From: Sinotaia quadrata
Taxonomy: Eukaryota; Mollusca; Gastropoda; Architaenioglossa; Viviparidae
Length of the DNA: 64,000 nucleotides
Direction of reading: 5' to 3'
Assembly: GCA_028829895.1 (NCBI GenBank)
Contig: CM054182.1
Location: forward strand, 33,340,879-33,404,878
The position numbers and the translations under genes were made by a program. Position 1 is the first letter of the stretch, and every line of letters starts with the position of its first letter. The notes beneath the pieces are model-generated. The model worked only from the letters and a program-made list of their open reading frames with translations. It was not told where the DNA came from and searched no databases. Shown one piece after another: positions 24,538-37,100 of the stretch.

Positions 24538-25120
24538 TTGTGTAATTAGGATAGAGACACTGTTGTAATTAGGATATAGACACTGTTGTAATTAGGATCT
24601 AGACACTGTTGTAATTAGGATCTAGACACTGTTGTATCTTTGTGTAATTAGGATCTAGACACTGTTGTATCTTTCATGCACAACTGTAGTGTATGGAGTG
24701 CACAACTGTAGTGTCTTTCGTGCACAACTGTAGTGTATGGAGTGCACAACTGTTGTGTCTTTCGTGCACAACTGCAGTGTATGGAGTGCCTGAAATTACG
24801 ACTTCTGTATCGGAAGGTTCAGAAGCTAGTTTAGTGGAGAGCTGAGAGTCAGCGGTTGTGTTTGCCTGTATCTATCTTGACTAAAAGTCACTGTTGCCAA
24901 ATGCAGTTATTGTCTACTCATATTATCTACCTTTAGTTTAAATATTAATTAACAGAGGGGTTACAGTTATTACATGATTTTTAAAGTAATAGAGGGGTTG
25001 TAGTTATTACAGGATTTTTAGTTTAAATATTAATTAATAGATGGGTTATAGTTATTACATGATTTTTAGTTTAAATATTAATTAATAGATGGGTTATAGT
25101 TATTACAGGATTTTTTAGTA
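24538..25120. repeat. Minisatellite counterparts of 9488-10195
   Basis: TTAGGATCTAGACACTGTTG and GTGCACAACTGTAGTGT units to 24790, then ~50-bp TAATTAATAGATGGGTTATA units at 24945-25120. Confidence 0.8.
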
Positions 25121-25454
25121 TTGCTGTCTCAAAGAATAATCTTTATGGTGTATTTTGTTTTGATAGTTTTCTCCTCTAGAGGGGATAATTACTAGTACAC
25201 GAAATTTTAGCATTGCTTCATCAAATGAATAATCTTTTAAATGTTTTAATTTTTTGATTTGATATTTTCCTCTCTGGTTTTGAATGAAAATGATATTTGA
25301 TTTACCTTTCGTTGTTTAGTTTACTGCCTGTATTTTGTAACTATGTTTTCATTTTTAAATTTCATTAAATTATGTTTCTTATTTTAAGGTTGTGTTCTGA
25401 TTCAATGGTAGGGTTTTGTGACTGTCGGTTTTAACGTCAAACTGTTACTGTCAC

Positions 25455-25945
25455 TGGTTGTTTGTGATGTCAGAGTAGTATTGTGTGTTTGTGGTGTCAG
25501 AGTAGTGTTGTGTGTTTGTGATGCCAGAGTAGTGTTGTGTGTTTGTAATGTCAGAGTATTGTTGTGTGTTTGTGATGTCAGTGTTGTGTGTTTGTGATAT
25601 CAGTGTAGTGTTGTGTGTTTGTCATGTCAGAGTAGTGTTGTGTGTTTGTAATGTAAGAGTAGTGTTGTGTGTTTGTGATGTCAGTGTTGTGTGTTGTGAT
25701 GTCAGTGTTGTGTGTTCGTGATGTCAGAGTAATGTTGTGTGTTCCTGATGTCGGAGTAATGCTGTGTGTTTGTGATGTCAGAATAGTGTTGTGTGTTTGT
25801 GATGTCATTGTTGTGTGTTGCTGATGTCAGAGTAGTGTTGTGTGTTTGTGATGTCAGAGTATTGTTGTGTGTTTGTGATGTCAGTGTTGTGTGTTCCTGA
25901 TGTCAGAGTAGTGTTGTGTATTCGTGATGTCACAGTGGTGTTGTG
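25455..25945. repeat. 27-bp minisatellite, second unit
   Basis: Counterpart of 10540-11025 with more irregular unit lengths, so frames here are shorter. Confidence 0.88.
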
Positions 25946-26802
25946 TGTCAGTATGAAGTGTTGACTTCTCACGTCATTGCCTCCCCAGCGTGACGAAGAG
26001 TAGCCTGTCAAGGAGTAAGGGTTCGAGCCAGGAAACAGAGTAGAATAGGGCTGTTATTGGGAAGACGCCCCCTCCCCCGGATTATGGTAAGACAGTACTA
26101 AGGGGTATGCTAGTTAGTAATTAGTATTTAGCAAACTTAACCCCACCGTGAGTAGCCTTGTTACACAATGAAAACCAGCAAGCCAGCCAACCCCCGCCCC
26201 CATGTAACATATTCCGAAAACATTAATTTGAGTTATATAATAGTCACAGGCAATTAACAGCGACCTGTATGAAATTAATAACAATCAAACGCATTTAATA
26301 TTAACAACCACATGACATTCAAAAAAACCATAGGCAATTAATATTAACATCCACATGCCAATAAAAACAACCATACGCATTAATGAGAACAAACACACAC
26401 AATCAATAACAAGCAAACACGATTAATATTAACAACCATATGCCAATAAGAACAAACACACACAATCAATAACAAGCATACACGATTAACAACTGTAACG
26501 ATTTATTTACTTAGGTTTAAAGTGAACTTCATTCTGGATTGGTTATTGAACTAATTTTGGGACTGATTAGTTTGTGCTGCAACCTATTACATCATTATCA
26601 TGATAAGTCTTGAGAGAGTGAAATGATTTACAATAAAACCAGATTTTAATTTCATTCATTGAAGGCATTAGATTACGTATCTCATCGTCACAAACAAACT
26701 TTTACTTACTGATACTGTCAAGATTTTGTGTCATTCTCCAATCTTGATTTATTGGCATCTGTAAGTCTGATGATAAGACAAAAACTTAAAAACATGTGCA
26801 CT

Positions 26803-28550
26803 CTCTTTAAGTCTGTCGATAAGACTAAGTTTAGAAAAACATATGCACTTTCTTGCACTTTTCGCATTTCTTTTAAAAGGTGGATAATGATAAGAACAAA
26901 TATACACCTTTATCTTTAAATCTACAGGTAGTTTAATGACATGAACAGATATGCACCTATATACACTTTTAAACTTTATATCTATAGTTATGTAATGATA
27001 TGTAGAAATATGCACCTATACATTTTTAACCTTTAAATCTATAGTTAGTGTAATGACATGTACAAACGTACACCTTTATACACTCTTTTAATAATGACAT
27101 GTACAAATGTACAATTTTATACACTCTTCACCTTTAAATCTATAGTTAGTGTAATGACATGTACAAACGTACACCTTTATACACTCTTTTAATAATGACA
27201 TGTACACATGTACAATTTTATACACTCTTTAAATCTATAGTTAGTGTAATGATATGTACAAATGCACAGCTTTATACACTCTTTTAATAATGGCATGTAC
27301 ACATGTACAATTTTATACACTCTTTAAATCTATAGTTAGTGTAATGACATGTACAAATGTACACCTTTAAACACTCTCTACCTTTAAATCTATAGGTAAA
27401 CCCTCTCCTCTGATGATACCGAGTGAACGTTCAGGGAAGATTATTTACTCCGGAAAATTCTGCATGAAGAGTCTGTGATAAATAAATAACATTTATTAAA
27501 CAATATTCTCTAGAGTTACAATCAGCAAAACTGCGTTTAAATCTGCTACCTATTAATTGTCGTAGTTCCTGCTTAATGCTCTTATTTAAAGCTCCATCCC
27601 CCCCCCCCAACCCAACCCAACGAAACAATAAAAGCTTCAATAATATATAAAGTGTGAAGAAATATTAACAGAGTTTATTAAAATGAAATGCAAACGAACT
27701 GTTTTATAAATTTACAACAAGATATAATTTCATATATAAAGAGATGATCTTCTAAATCTTAACATTAAAGGCCCATTCACTCAATACGTTTCTTGTATCC
27801 TTGCGCATATTTAATTCAGAAAAAAAAACCTGAATTCAACTCCTTGACCCTACTGTCTCGACCGTCAATAATTATCACAGTGCAGAGTTCAAGGACATAT
27901 AGGTGTCATCTAGATTCGCTTAAAGAGCGTTTCTTCGGGCACACTAATTATATACTATCTATATTAATACCTAAGGATTTAGGGAAAAATACTTTGACTA
28001 TTCAATTGACCAGCGCTGTTTCATAATATTGAATCCTATTTCCTGTAGTAGGGTCAGTCATAGAGTTGGACATCTCGTATCTATAGTTATAGGCTCTTAG
28101 TACCGGATTAATCCCTATGATATTCAAGTCACGTGATCAATTAGTTGACAGTGAAATCTATGCATGACCTTAAGCGAAACGATTTGTGCGCACATTTCAG
28201 TTATAACCTTGTAATGTTACGCACCCGTTAGACTGTTAGAGTGAGTCATTAGCTGCGCTCATACCACGACAACCGTGGCTGTCAGAGGCTGAGTTCGACT
28301 GGAAAGAAAGTTGCGTTCCGTTTTAGCAACGCTACCTAATAAATGTCAAACATTTTTAGCCAATCATTACCTAATGAAGTTTCAAACTGTTTTAGTAAAT
28401 TGTTACTCAGTGAAGTTTGAGTCAGTTGTAGCCAATCAATAGCCAATGAACCTTGAAACTGTTTTAGCCGATGCAGGGATAAAATTTACTAGCTCATTCT
28501 GATGTCCACGACATTGCAAAGACACAATTATTGTGCTGTGCAATACCTTG
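26803..28550. other. Repeat-rich non-coding region after the duplication
   Basis: Irregular repeats of ACATGTACAAATGTACA and CTTTAAATCTATAGTTAGTG at 26930-27395. At 28330-28450 four ~37-bp units of AATCATTACCTAATGAAGTT type. No gene seen. Confidence 0.6.
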
Positions 28551-28567
28551 TAAAGGGGAATACTAGG

Positions 28568-29160
28568 CAATGACATGGCTACAATACGAGTGACAATTTT
28601 ACTGTAGGACATGTATACTGGGCAATAATATATGTGTGTACAGGGCAATATTATATGTGCGTACAGGGCAATGACATGGCTACAATACGAGTGACAATTT
28701 TACTGTAGAACGTGTATACTGGGCAATAATATATGTGTGTACAGGGCAATATTATATGTGCGTACAGGGCAATGTGCTGGCAATGACGTGTATAGGACAT
28801 TGTCCTTTTAATGACATGAGTACTGGGCAATGTCTTGTTAATGACATGAGTACTGGGCAATGTCCTGGTAATGGCATGAGTACAGAGCAATGTCCTGGTA
28901 ATGACACGACTACTGAATAATGTCCTGTTAAAGACATGTGTATAGGACAGTGTGCTGTTAATGAGTACAGAGCAATGTCCTGGTAATGACAAGTACTGGG
29001 CAATGTCCTGTTAATGACATGAGTACAGAGCGATGTCCTGGTAATGACACCACTACTGAATAATGTCCTGTGAACGACATGTGTATAGGACAGTGTGCTG
29101 TTCCAGAGCAATGTCCTGGTAATGACAAATACTGGGCAATTTTATGGTAAGGACGTGTGT
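28568..29160. repeat. ~100-bp duplication and ~30-bp GGCAATGTCCTGGTAATGAC array
   Basis: Two near-identical ~100-bp blocks (GGCAATGACATGGCTACAAT) at 28568 and 28668, followed by irregular ~30-bp units. Confidence 0.8.
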
Positions 29161-29221
29161 ACTAGGCAATATCATATTATAGATTGTATAGTGCGCAATG
29201 TCGTTGTATGGATGTGTATAC

Positions 29222-29870
29222 TGTGTAATGTCATTCTATAGATCTGTATATTGGACATTATCGTGGTATAGAGGTGTGTTCTGGACACCGTCATGGTATA
29301 GAGGTGTGTTGTGGACATTATTGTGGTATAGAGGTGTGTTCTGGACACCGTCATGGTATATAGGTATGTTGTGGACATTATTGTGGTATAGAGGTGTGTT
29401 CTGGACACCGTCATGGTATAGAGGTGTGTTGTGGACATTATCGTGGTATAGAGGTGTGTTCTGGACACCGTCATGGTATAGAGGTGTGTTGTGGACATTA
29501 TTGTGGTATAGAGGTGTGTTCTGGACACCGTCATGGTATAGAGGTGTGTTGTGGACATTATTGTGGTATAGAGGTGTGTTCTGGACACCGTCATGGTATA
29601 GAGGTGTGTTGTGGACATTGTCGTGGTATAGAGGTGTTTTCTGGACACCGTCATGGTATAGAGGTGTGTTGTGGACATTGTCGTAGTATAGAGGTGTGTT
29701 CTGGACACTGTCATGGTACAGAGGTGTGTCCTGGACACCGTCATGGTATAGAGGTGTGTTCTGGACACTGTCATGGTACAGAGGTGTGTCCTGGACACCG
29801 TCATGGTATAGAGGTGTGTTCTGGACACTGTCATGGTACAGAGGTGTGTCCTGGACACTGTCATGGTAAT
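29222..29870. repeat. Higher-order satellite: 60-bp unit of two 30-bp halves
   Basis: Alternating GGTATAGAGGTGTGTTCTGG-ACACCGTCAT and GGTATAGAGGTGTGTTGTGG-ACATTATTGT halves, about 11 rounds. Open in at least four frames on both strands (162 to 253 codons), so none is read as a gene. Confidence 0.92.
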
Positions 29871-30109
29871 GACGAGTGTACAAAGCATTAAACAAGTTCG
29901 TGTGTAAAGAGCAATGATCCATGGTAACGACAAGCACTGGGTAATGTCTTCTATATATTATACAATTTATAATTTTCTTTTTTAAAAAAAAGAAAGGAAA
30001 TTGACGTTACAGATACTTCCATTACTGATACTCGGACTTTATGTCTAGTTAAAATACTAATAGAAGGAATACGTCTGTCAAACAGAAAAGATACAGCAAC
30101 ACCTCTCTG

Positions 30110-30365
30110 GACACCATTCACTCGTTATCATTATTATTAATTAATAACACAAAACTAATTATAAGTGATTGAAAATCTTAATTTAGTGTTAATAATAATT
30201 ATCCCACAAGACCAACATTTCTCTGACTTGGACGATTATAAGGGTGTCGTAAAACTCTACTCTTTATACAATAATAAGAAAGACGTTTTACTGTGGCATA
30301 ATGTTTCTGCAGGTCGAAACTTTTTACTAGCGGAGAAATAAAAATTCATCTTTTATTTATATTTA
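30110..30365. repeat. Dispersed repeat, copy 3
   Basis: Clear relative of 2331-2600 (TTAATAACACAAAACTAATT, AAGTGATTGAAAATCTTAAT, ATGTTTCTGCAGGTCGAAAC). It lies between two ~50-bp direct repeats (AATACTAATAGAAGGA...) at 30053 and 30556. The following 30366-30545 has a stretch resembling 48945-49005. Confidence 0.65.
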
Positions 30366-30667
30366 ATGAGCCCCACCCACCAACTTTTAGTCTTTTACCT
30401 GAGTTATTATTTTAATCTGGTACTTACAAAAATATCATCAGATGCTGCACCTGAAAGTCATGTCACGTTGACATTTAACAATTTTATAATAATTAAGCTT
30501 AAAAATTGGGACAGGCAGATTTACTCCACCATAGAAAGGCCTACTTAAATATGTAAATACTAATAGAAGGAGTAGGTCTATTAAAAAACAGAAAAGATAT
30601 TAAGACACGAATCTAAATTGCTTGCAGTACAGTACACTTGCTCCAATCAAGACTGAAATGATAGGTG

Positions 30668-30790
30668 AGCGGGAAAAAAGTCATAGGAAAAAAAGTCACG
30701 GAAAAAAGTCACAGAAAAAAGTCACAGGAAATAAAGTCACAAGAAAAAAAGTCACAGGAAAAAAGTCACGGAAGAAAAGTCACAGAAAGC
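30668..30790. repeat. GGAAAAAAGTCAC array, left arm of inverted repeat
   Basis: About nine units of (G)GAAAAAAGTCAC(A). Reverse-complement units occur at 31430-31520. Confidence 0.85.
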
Positions 30791-30815
30791 GACGGTTCAT
30801 TAGGATCGTGGTTAA

Positions 30816-30818
<3 letters not shown>

Positions 30819-30875
<57 letters not shown>
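30819..30875. repeat. (TG)n microsatellite
   Basis: Uninterrupted TG run next to the inverted-repeat left arm. Confidence 0.95.
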
Positions 30876-30876
<1 letters not shown>

Positions 30877-31429
30877 CGAAACATGATTTCATTGATGTCT
30901 TTTTATTTAGTTTCATTTTATATTAATACGTCAGTTTCTTTTCACTTCTGGAAATTATTTCCCGATCGAGATTAAAACTTTGAACTGTATTACTGTAATA
31001 TTAATAGTGTTCTATTGTTCTTGTACTAGTCGGCGATTATAAAATTTAAATATGGTATTAATTGATCAAAACGATCGGCATATCTGTAAATTCTAATAAA
31101 CTATAAAGTTGAACGGTGGCATGCAATATTAATAATTATTAATATTAATAAACCTACCATACAACCATCTAAACGTGTTTATATTGCATTGAATGCTATA
31201 ACCATATGATTGCATTTGTGTCTTATCTTATGTTTAGTTTAGTTCCCCAAAATATTGCATTATTAAACATTTAAACTAATTTGATTTATTATGTGATTTT
31301 TCTCGTGATATGAAAAGAACGCAAAATTATTTTTTAAATGTAATTTATTTATGTGATACTCATACTTGCTTAGATGTGTAAATGCGTACTTGTTTAGTGA
31401 TAATACGTCAGATTCATACACATTTTTCT

Positions 31430-31520
31430 GTGATTTATCTTCTGTGACTTTTTCTTGTGACTTTTTCCGTGACTTTTTTCCTGTGACTTTTTTCCTAGCA
31501 AAACTTGTGACTTTTTTTCC
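31430..31520. repeat. GTGACTTTTTTCC array, right arm of inverted repeat
   Basis: About six units, the reverse complement of the 30668-30790 array, with about 640 bp between arms. Confidence 0.85.
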
Positions 31521-32005
31521 GCCAATCGAAATGATATACTTTAAAATGTACATTCCCGAGACAATACTGTAACTCGCCCAAAACTACTAGTGGATTTGGC
31601 AGTAAGCTAAAGAAACGTGACATCACCCTAGGCGAAGGGCAACAGTGTTCCAATCATTAATCTCTCTCCAGCTTAAACTGTCAATTAAAAAGTCTTGAGT
31701 CACGTGCCGGAGGTGACCTATTTACCGTCACCTTTCAACATGTATTGTTCAAGAAAATCTTATAAAGGGCAGACTGATGTCAGAGTTACGAATAGGTTAT
31801 CTGTTAAAGAAAGATGATGACAGACTCGCCCTGTCGATGTGGTTTTCGTCACAGCGGGACACCCCTCCCTCACCCCTCGCTCCCAGGAGAACAGAAGTCA
31901 CGTCACAATCAGCTACAAAGCCTCATTAACATGTCTGTTCGTGGCTGAACATTAATTGCCTTTTTATCAGTCTGTAACTAGTTCAGGCCACACAAATGAA
32001 AGTGG

Positions 32006-32044
<39 letters not shown>

Positions 32045-32395
32045 CAGAGTACACTTAGGTACACACATTTACGCAGGCACACACTAATGTGTACGAAAGA
32101 GAGAGTAGGCAATTTGCAACATTTCTAACTCTGCTTTCGTTCATCCCCCAAAACTGCTACCTTTGTTTGTTTAACCCGGGTGGACCCGAGTTCGTTGGCC
32201 GTTCTCCTTGCTGTAGAGATAAGTTTGCTTACTTACCCTGCTCTTGAAGTGGACAATCGACTTTAGCCCGACCAGACTAAGTGATGTGAATTTACTTGGT
32301 ATTCCAGTAATTTGATACACACGTCGTTGTAGGTCTAGTGTTTGTGACATTGATCATGTCAAGATAACAATAATAATCTAAAGTGATTTGTTATG
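31521..32395. other. Non-coding spacer
   Basis: No gene recognised; contains a (CA)n run at 32006-32042. Confidence 0.5.
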
Positions 32396-32465
32396 CTCAA
32401 TATTACTATCTGTAATTACAATATAATTATTATAACTAAAGTGACAAGTTATAACTAAATTAGTG

Positions 32466-32470
32466 TCTAC
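32466..32470. other. Target-site duplication TCTAC (left)
   Basis: Matches TCTAC at 39844-39848 directly after the 3' LTR. Confidence 0.9.
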
Positions 32471-33518
32471 TGTCACAAGTCTGATAAAAATGCCCGACCT
32501 GATGACCCACTTAGCCTTGTTTACTTCAAATTCGAATATTTGAAACCCTTGACTCCTTTGTTCAAAGCTTCCCTTTTCGAAGTGCTTCTAGAACAGGTCA
32601 AGATGTTATGTAACTTTAGGACCATTGTCCGGTTCTCGAACCAACCACATGCTTCGCGAACAGTCACGTGATACGCAATATGCTCTTCTATATATGTACC
32701 TACACGCCTCCGCTCCGTCACTGGGAGAACACATTAGCTAGGTCCATTTCAGCTAACTCCGGTCACGAGGGGCAAACCGACAAGCCGTTGAGAATCAAGA
32801 CACCATTCGTCTTCTCATAAAGAGAGCCATTGTTCCCCAGATCGGTTCCTATTGTCCATGCCTTACCTCGCCTTGCTTTGGTTCTGCTGGTGAACTCTAC
32901 ATTGAGGGTCCATGTCATTAAAATTCAAGTTCCCTAGCTACATGAAAAGGAGCGTCTTTCCTCAGGCACCACGTGCGTCGCTAGAGCGGGACTGTGAAAT
33001 TAGACTGACTGACCTAATAAAGAGACCAGGCTGATACAAGCAACCCAGCTGAGTACAATCATTGAGTACAAATGTTAAACGAACAATTGTTGGCAATTTT
33101 GTGACAAGAATCGAACACATGCGCGTAGAGATAGAGAAGTAGATTATTCGCGTCGTCTTTGATTATTGTTATTTTGTTAAACTTTATTAAATCTTATTTT
33201 TCTTGTTAATACCTCTTAGTAGTTAATTAATATGCATGATAGACCAATAGATTCTTAGATTTGAATGGGGGCGAATGAGCAGAAAGTTGACAACGAATGC
33301 GTATTAAATTAGAGGGATTTAACTGTTTCAAATCTAGCTAAAAGTTCGCAGTTTATTAGTTTGTAAATTTGTCGTCTGAACTACGAGACACACTTTTAAT
33401 TAGTCAAATAATAAATTGAGCATCCAGTCTGCATAGAATATGAGAGAAAGAATTAATTATATTTAAAGTCTTTAATTATTCTAAGCAGGGTCTTTAAATA
33501 AATACTGGGAACGTAACA
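32471..33518 (+). repeat. 5' LTR
   Basis: TG...CA ends. Candidate TATA (TCTATATAT) at 32687-32695 and AATAAA at 33016-33021 suggest a U3 of about 245 bp, with R starting near 32720; these are inferred. The LTR has no long ORF. Confidence 0.95.
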
Positions 33519-33520
33519 AG

Positions 33521-33538
33521 TGGGGGCTCGTCCGGGAT
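33521..33538 (+). promoter_or_regulatory. Primer binding site, tRNA-Pro type
   Basis: TGGGGGCTCGTCCGGGAT two bases after the 5' LTR. The same 18 bases are the known tRNA-Pro primer site of murine leukaemia-type retroviruses, so tRNA-Pro is the likely minus-strand primer. Confidence 0.9.
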
Positions 33539-34138
33539 TGATATGTATTAAATTGTAACATTTTTTATACATAGGGCGTATCATAAACCTAGAAACGAAC
33601 GAACGAACAAAGAATTGCCAATTGTTCTTTTGATTTTTGTATTACTGATTTTCTTTGCTTTTGTTGTGACATGTGCATGTATTCTTTTGCAGAGTAATGT
33701 ACAATTTTTTAATTAGTGTAGTATGTTTAAGCGTAGTTAAACATTGCATTGATTAAGTTAAATGATTTATTTAGTATTGTGTTACTGGATACTTCATTGT
33801 GAGAAGTCGAACGTGTTATACCGCCAGCTAGGAGAGTTATCGGTAGTAACAGACTTCGGACTATTATATTTAGGGTGCTAGATATAATGTGTAATGTTGT
33901 ATGGTAGGAGCCGTGACATTACGAAAGTCTTGGAACAGCGGACACTGTGACAAGCAGGTGAAACGTGTAAGAGTTAACGCGTAATTTATTTCGGAAGGTG
34001 TTCTGAGTAAATTAAATAATTTTTGTAAGGTCGTAGCCTAAAAGTTATTTTCGGGATAAGCGGAGTTATCGCCGACGGTTAAAAACACACAATTCACGAG
34101 ATACATTTTTATTGTAGCCAGCGCGCTAAGACAGTAAA
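33539..34138 (+). other. Retrotransposon leader (5' UTR)
   Basis: 600 nt with no long ORF, expected to hold packaging or dimerisation signals. An in-frame TAA at 34127-34129 fixes the gag-pol start at or after 34139. Confidence 0.7.
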
Positions 34139-37100
34139 ATGGATCGCAAACAGGTTCTCGAGGACCTGAAAGAAACCGGTATCATGATAGGATATCAGGG
34201 TGACGAACTGACTAGCTACATTAGAACTAAGCTAGAGGAAGTGGAGAAAGCGGAAAAGGAGAGAGCGGAGAAAGCGGAAAAAGCGGAAAAGGAGAGAGCA
34301 GAAAAAGCGGACAAAGAGAGGCAAGAGATCGAAAGAGAGGAACGTGTAGCTAATCGCGAACTGAAGAAGTTAGAAGCTGAAAAACTAGCCGAAACTGAAG
34401 CTAAACGCATCGCAGCTGACGCAGAAGCTAAAAGGTTAGAAGCTGAAAGATTAGCCGACATTGAAACAAAACGTATCGCAGCGGACACAGAAGCTAAACG
34501 CATCGCAGCAGACGCGGAAATAAAACGGTTAGAATGGGAAGTAAAGAAACTAGAAGTTACCAATCCGAACCGTGACCGCCGAAGCAGTGGTGATTCGCAT
34601 TCTAGCGATGGAAATAACCACAGTAGAATTGAAAACATCATTCCAAAGATAAATATGGTCCCATTTGATGAGAACAAAGATCAAATAGACGCGTATTTAA
34701 AAACGTTTGAAAAATTAGCCAGAGCAACAAGCATTCCAGCGGAACATTGGGCGATAAATTTATCGGGGTTACTGCAGGGTACTGCGAAAAACGAATTCAA
34801 TAAGCTTAGCGATTCTGAGTCAGATAATTATGACACAGTCAAGGCCGCATTATTGAAACGTTACAAACTCACAGCAGATACATACCGACGTAAGTTTAAA
34901 CAGGCCACGAAAGCCAGTTCAGAGACGCACGCACAGTACATACGACGCGTAACTGACTTATTCCAGAGATGGATAGATCTAGCTGAAACTCCACAGACGT
35001 ACGCCGGTCTTAGGGATGAAATGGTAAAAGACCATATTCTCGGGTCATACAAATCAGATCTACTGATTCACTTAGCAATAAGGGAAAAATCTACGCTAGA
35101 GGAGATAGGCAACGCCGCCGATCGCTTTGATGACGCACATTCTCAATTCTCGAACGCACACGCGAACAACAAGTCTCGACCGAACGAACCGCCGACTCGA
35201 AAGGATAAGAAAAATGACGGAAAAACACCTAGTGAACGCGACGATAAAACATCCAAACCCGACACTAAAAACAAGTCTGACAAACAGAAGGATAAAAAGA
35301 ATCTTGCTTGTTACACTTGCGGTGATAGTGGCCATTTTTCGCGAACATGTCCTGACAAGAAAACAGCTAAGGTTTACGCAGTAGAAAGTCATACACCTAA
35401 AACAGAAAAGTCGAATCGAACACCAGTACAGGCAAACGGTCACGACACAATCGCTTTGCTTGATACAGGGTGTGAGCTAGACGCTATTGTAAATGCATCA
35501 TTAGTTAACCGTACCGACTACACAGGGGAGACAATCTCTGTCACCTTTGCGAACGGCGAACAAGACATTTTGCCAGTAGCTGAAGTCTCGATTATTTCAG
35601 ACTTTGTAGAAGGAACAGTCAAAGCGGCAGTTATGGAAAACTCACCGCATGACGTGATCCTTGGTTGCAAGTATGTTTTGCCGTGCAAAAAACAAACTTC
35701 AATCGAACCACCACTGGTTAACGCTGTAACCAGAGCAGCGAGTAGTAAAGACAAATCTGTGACTGCACCGATGTCTGCCGCACCAGCCGTAGATGAAGCA
35801 ACAGTTAGCGAGATTAAATTATTACAAGCTGAAGACGAAACACTAGACAAGTTACGCAAGCAGGCTGTACCTGTTAGTGACGTCAACACTGACGATTCGA
35901 ATAAGAAAGCGTGCATTATTCTGAAAAAGGGTTTATTGTACCGCTATTCGAAAGTGGGAGACGAATTTCGGAAGCAATTAGTCGTTCCACAAACCAAACG
36001 AAATGACGTATTACGATTAGGTCATGAGAGTCTTTTTGGTGCACACATGGGTGTACAAAAAACAACTAGTCGTATTACAAGTGAGTTTTATTGGCCGGAC
36101 ATCACTGCCGATATCCGTAGATTCGTGTTAAGTTGCGACACATGCCAGAGAACACAGTCTAAAAATTCAATCAGACCCGCACCGTTAGGAGAGCCTGAAC
36201 TGATCAGTGAACCCTACAAGCGCGTAGCATTGGATTTGATTGGGCCTATAATACCCACATCAACGAGAGGTAATCGATACGTGCTGACCACTATTGATTA
36301 CGCAACGAGATTCGCCGACGCAGTGCCATTGAAAAACATTGATACTGAAACTGTCGCCGAAGCCCTTTTCGGTCTATGGAGTCGTGTTGGAATTCCTACT
36401 GAAATTTTGACAGATCAGGGGAGTCAATTCGTAGGCAACGTAATGAAGGAAGTAAATCGCTTACTTTCCATCAAACATCTTACTTGCACACCCTACCACC
36501 CCCAGGCAAATGGTCTGATTGAAAAATGCAACGGGACATTAAAAACAGCACTTAAAAAGCTTGCCACTGATAAACCGAAAGACTGGGACAGATACATCCC
36601 TGCCCTACTATTTGCATATAGGGAAGTGCCACAATCTTCCACTGGATTTTCACCATTCGAGCTACTTTACGGACGTACTGTACGCGGACCGATGATGATT
36701 TTGAAGGCACTTTGGACTGATGAAAAGACAGATGACGAAGTTAAGACAACTTACACATACGTCACTGACTTAAGAAACCGTCTTGAAACTATAGGCAAGA
36801 TAGCACGGGAAAACCTGACGATAGCTCAGTCTAGACAGGCAGAATATTACAATAAGCACACCAAACCTAGAGAATTTGAAGTTAACGACAAAGTGTTACT
36901 GCTGCTTCCTGAAGCACATAACAAACTTCAGATGAAATGGAAGGGGCCCTTTGTAGTTACCGCCAAGCTAGGGGGACTGAACTATAAGGTACAGACAGGA
37001 AAGAGAGAGAAAATCTTTCATGTTAACCTACTCAAAAAGTACATAAGCCGTGAGGATCAAACCACTCAAGCTGATTTTGTCGTAGCGACGATAGTTACAG

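Noticed and set aside
29172..29937. 253- and 233-codon minus-strand ORFs and 162-165-codon plus-strand ORFs
   Set aside because: All read the same 30/60-bp satellite in different frames; no start context, splice sites or domain.
32521..32721. 66-codon minus-strand ORF, repeated at 38846-39046
   Set aside because: Lies within the LTR; identical only because LTRs are identical.
34216..34677. 153-codon antisense Ser/Ala-rich ORF
   Set aside because: Shadow of the Lys/Glu-rich Gag coiled coil on the other strand.
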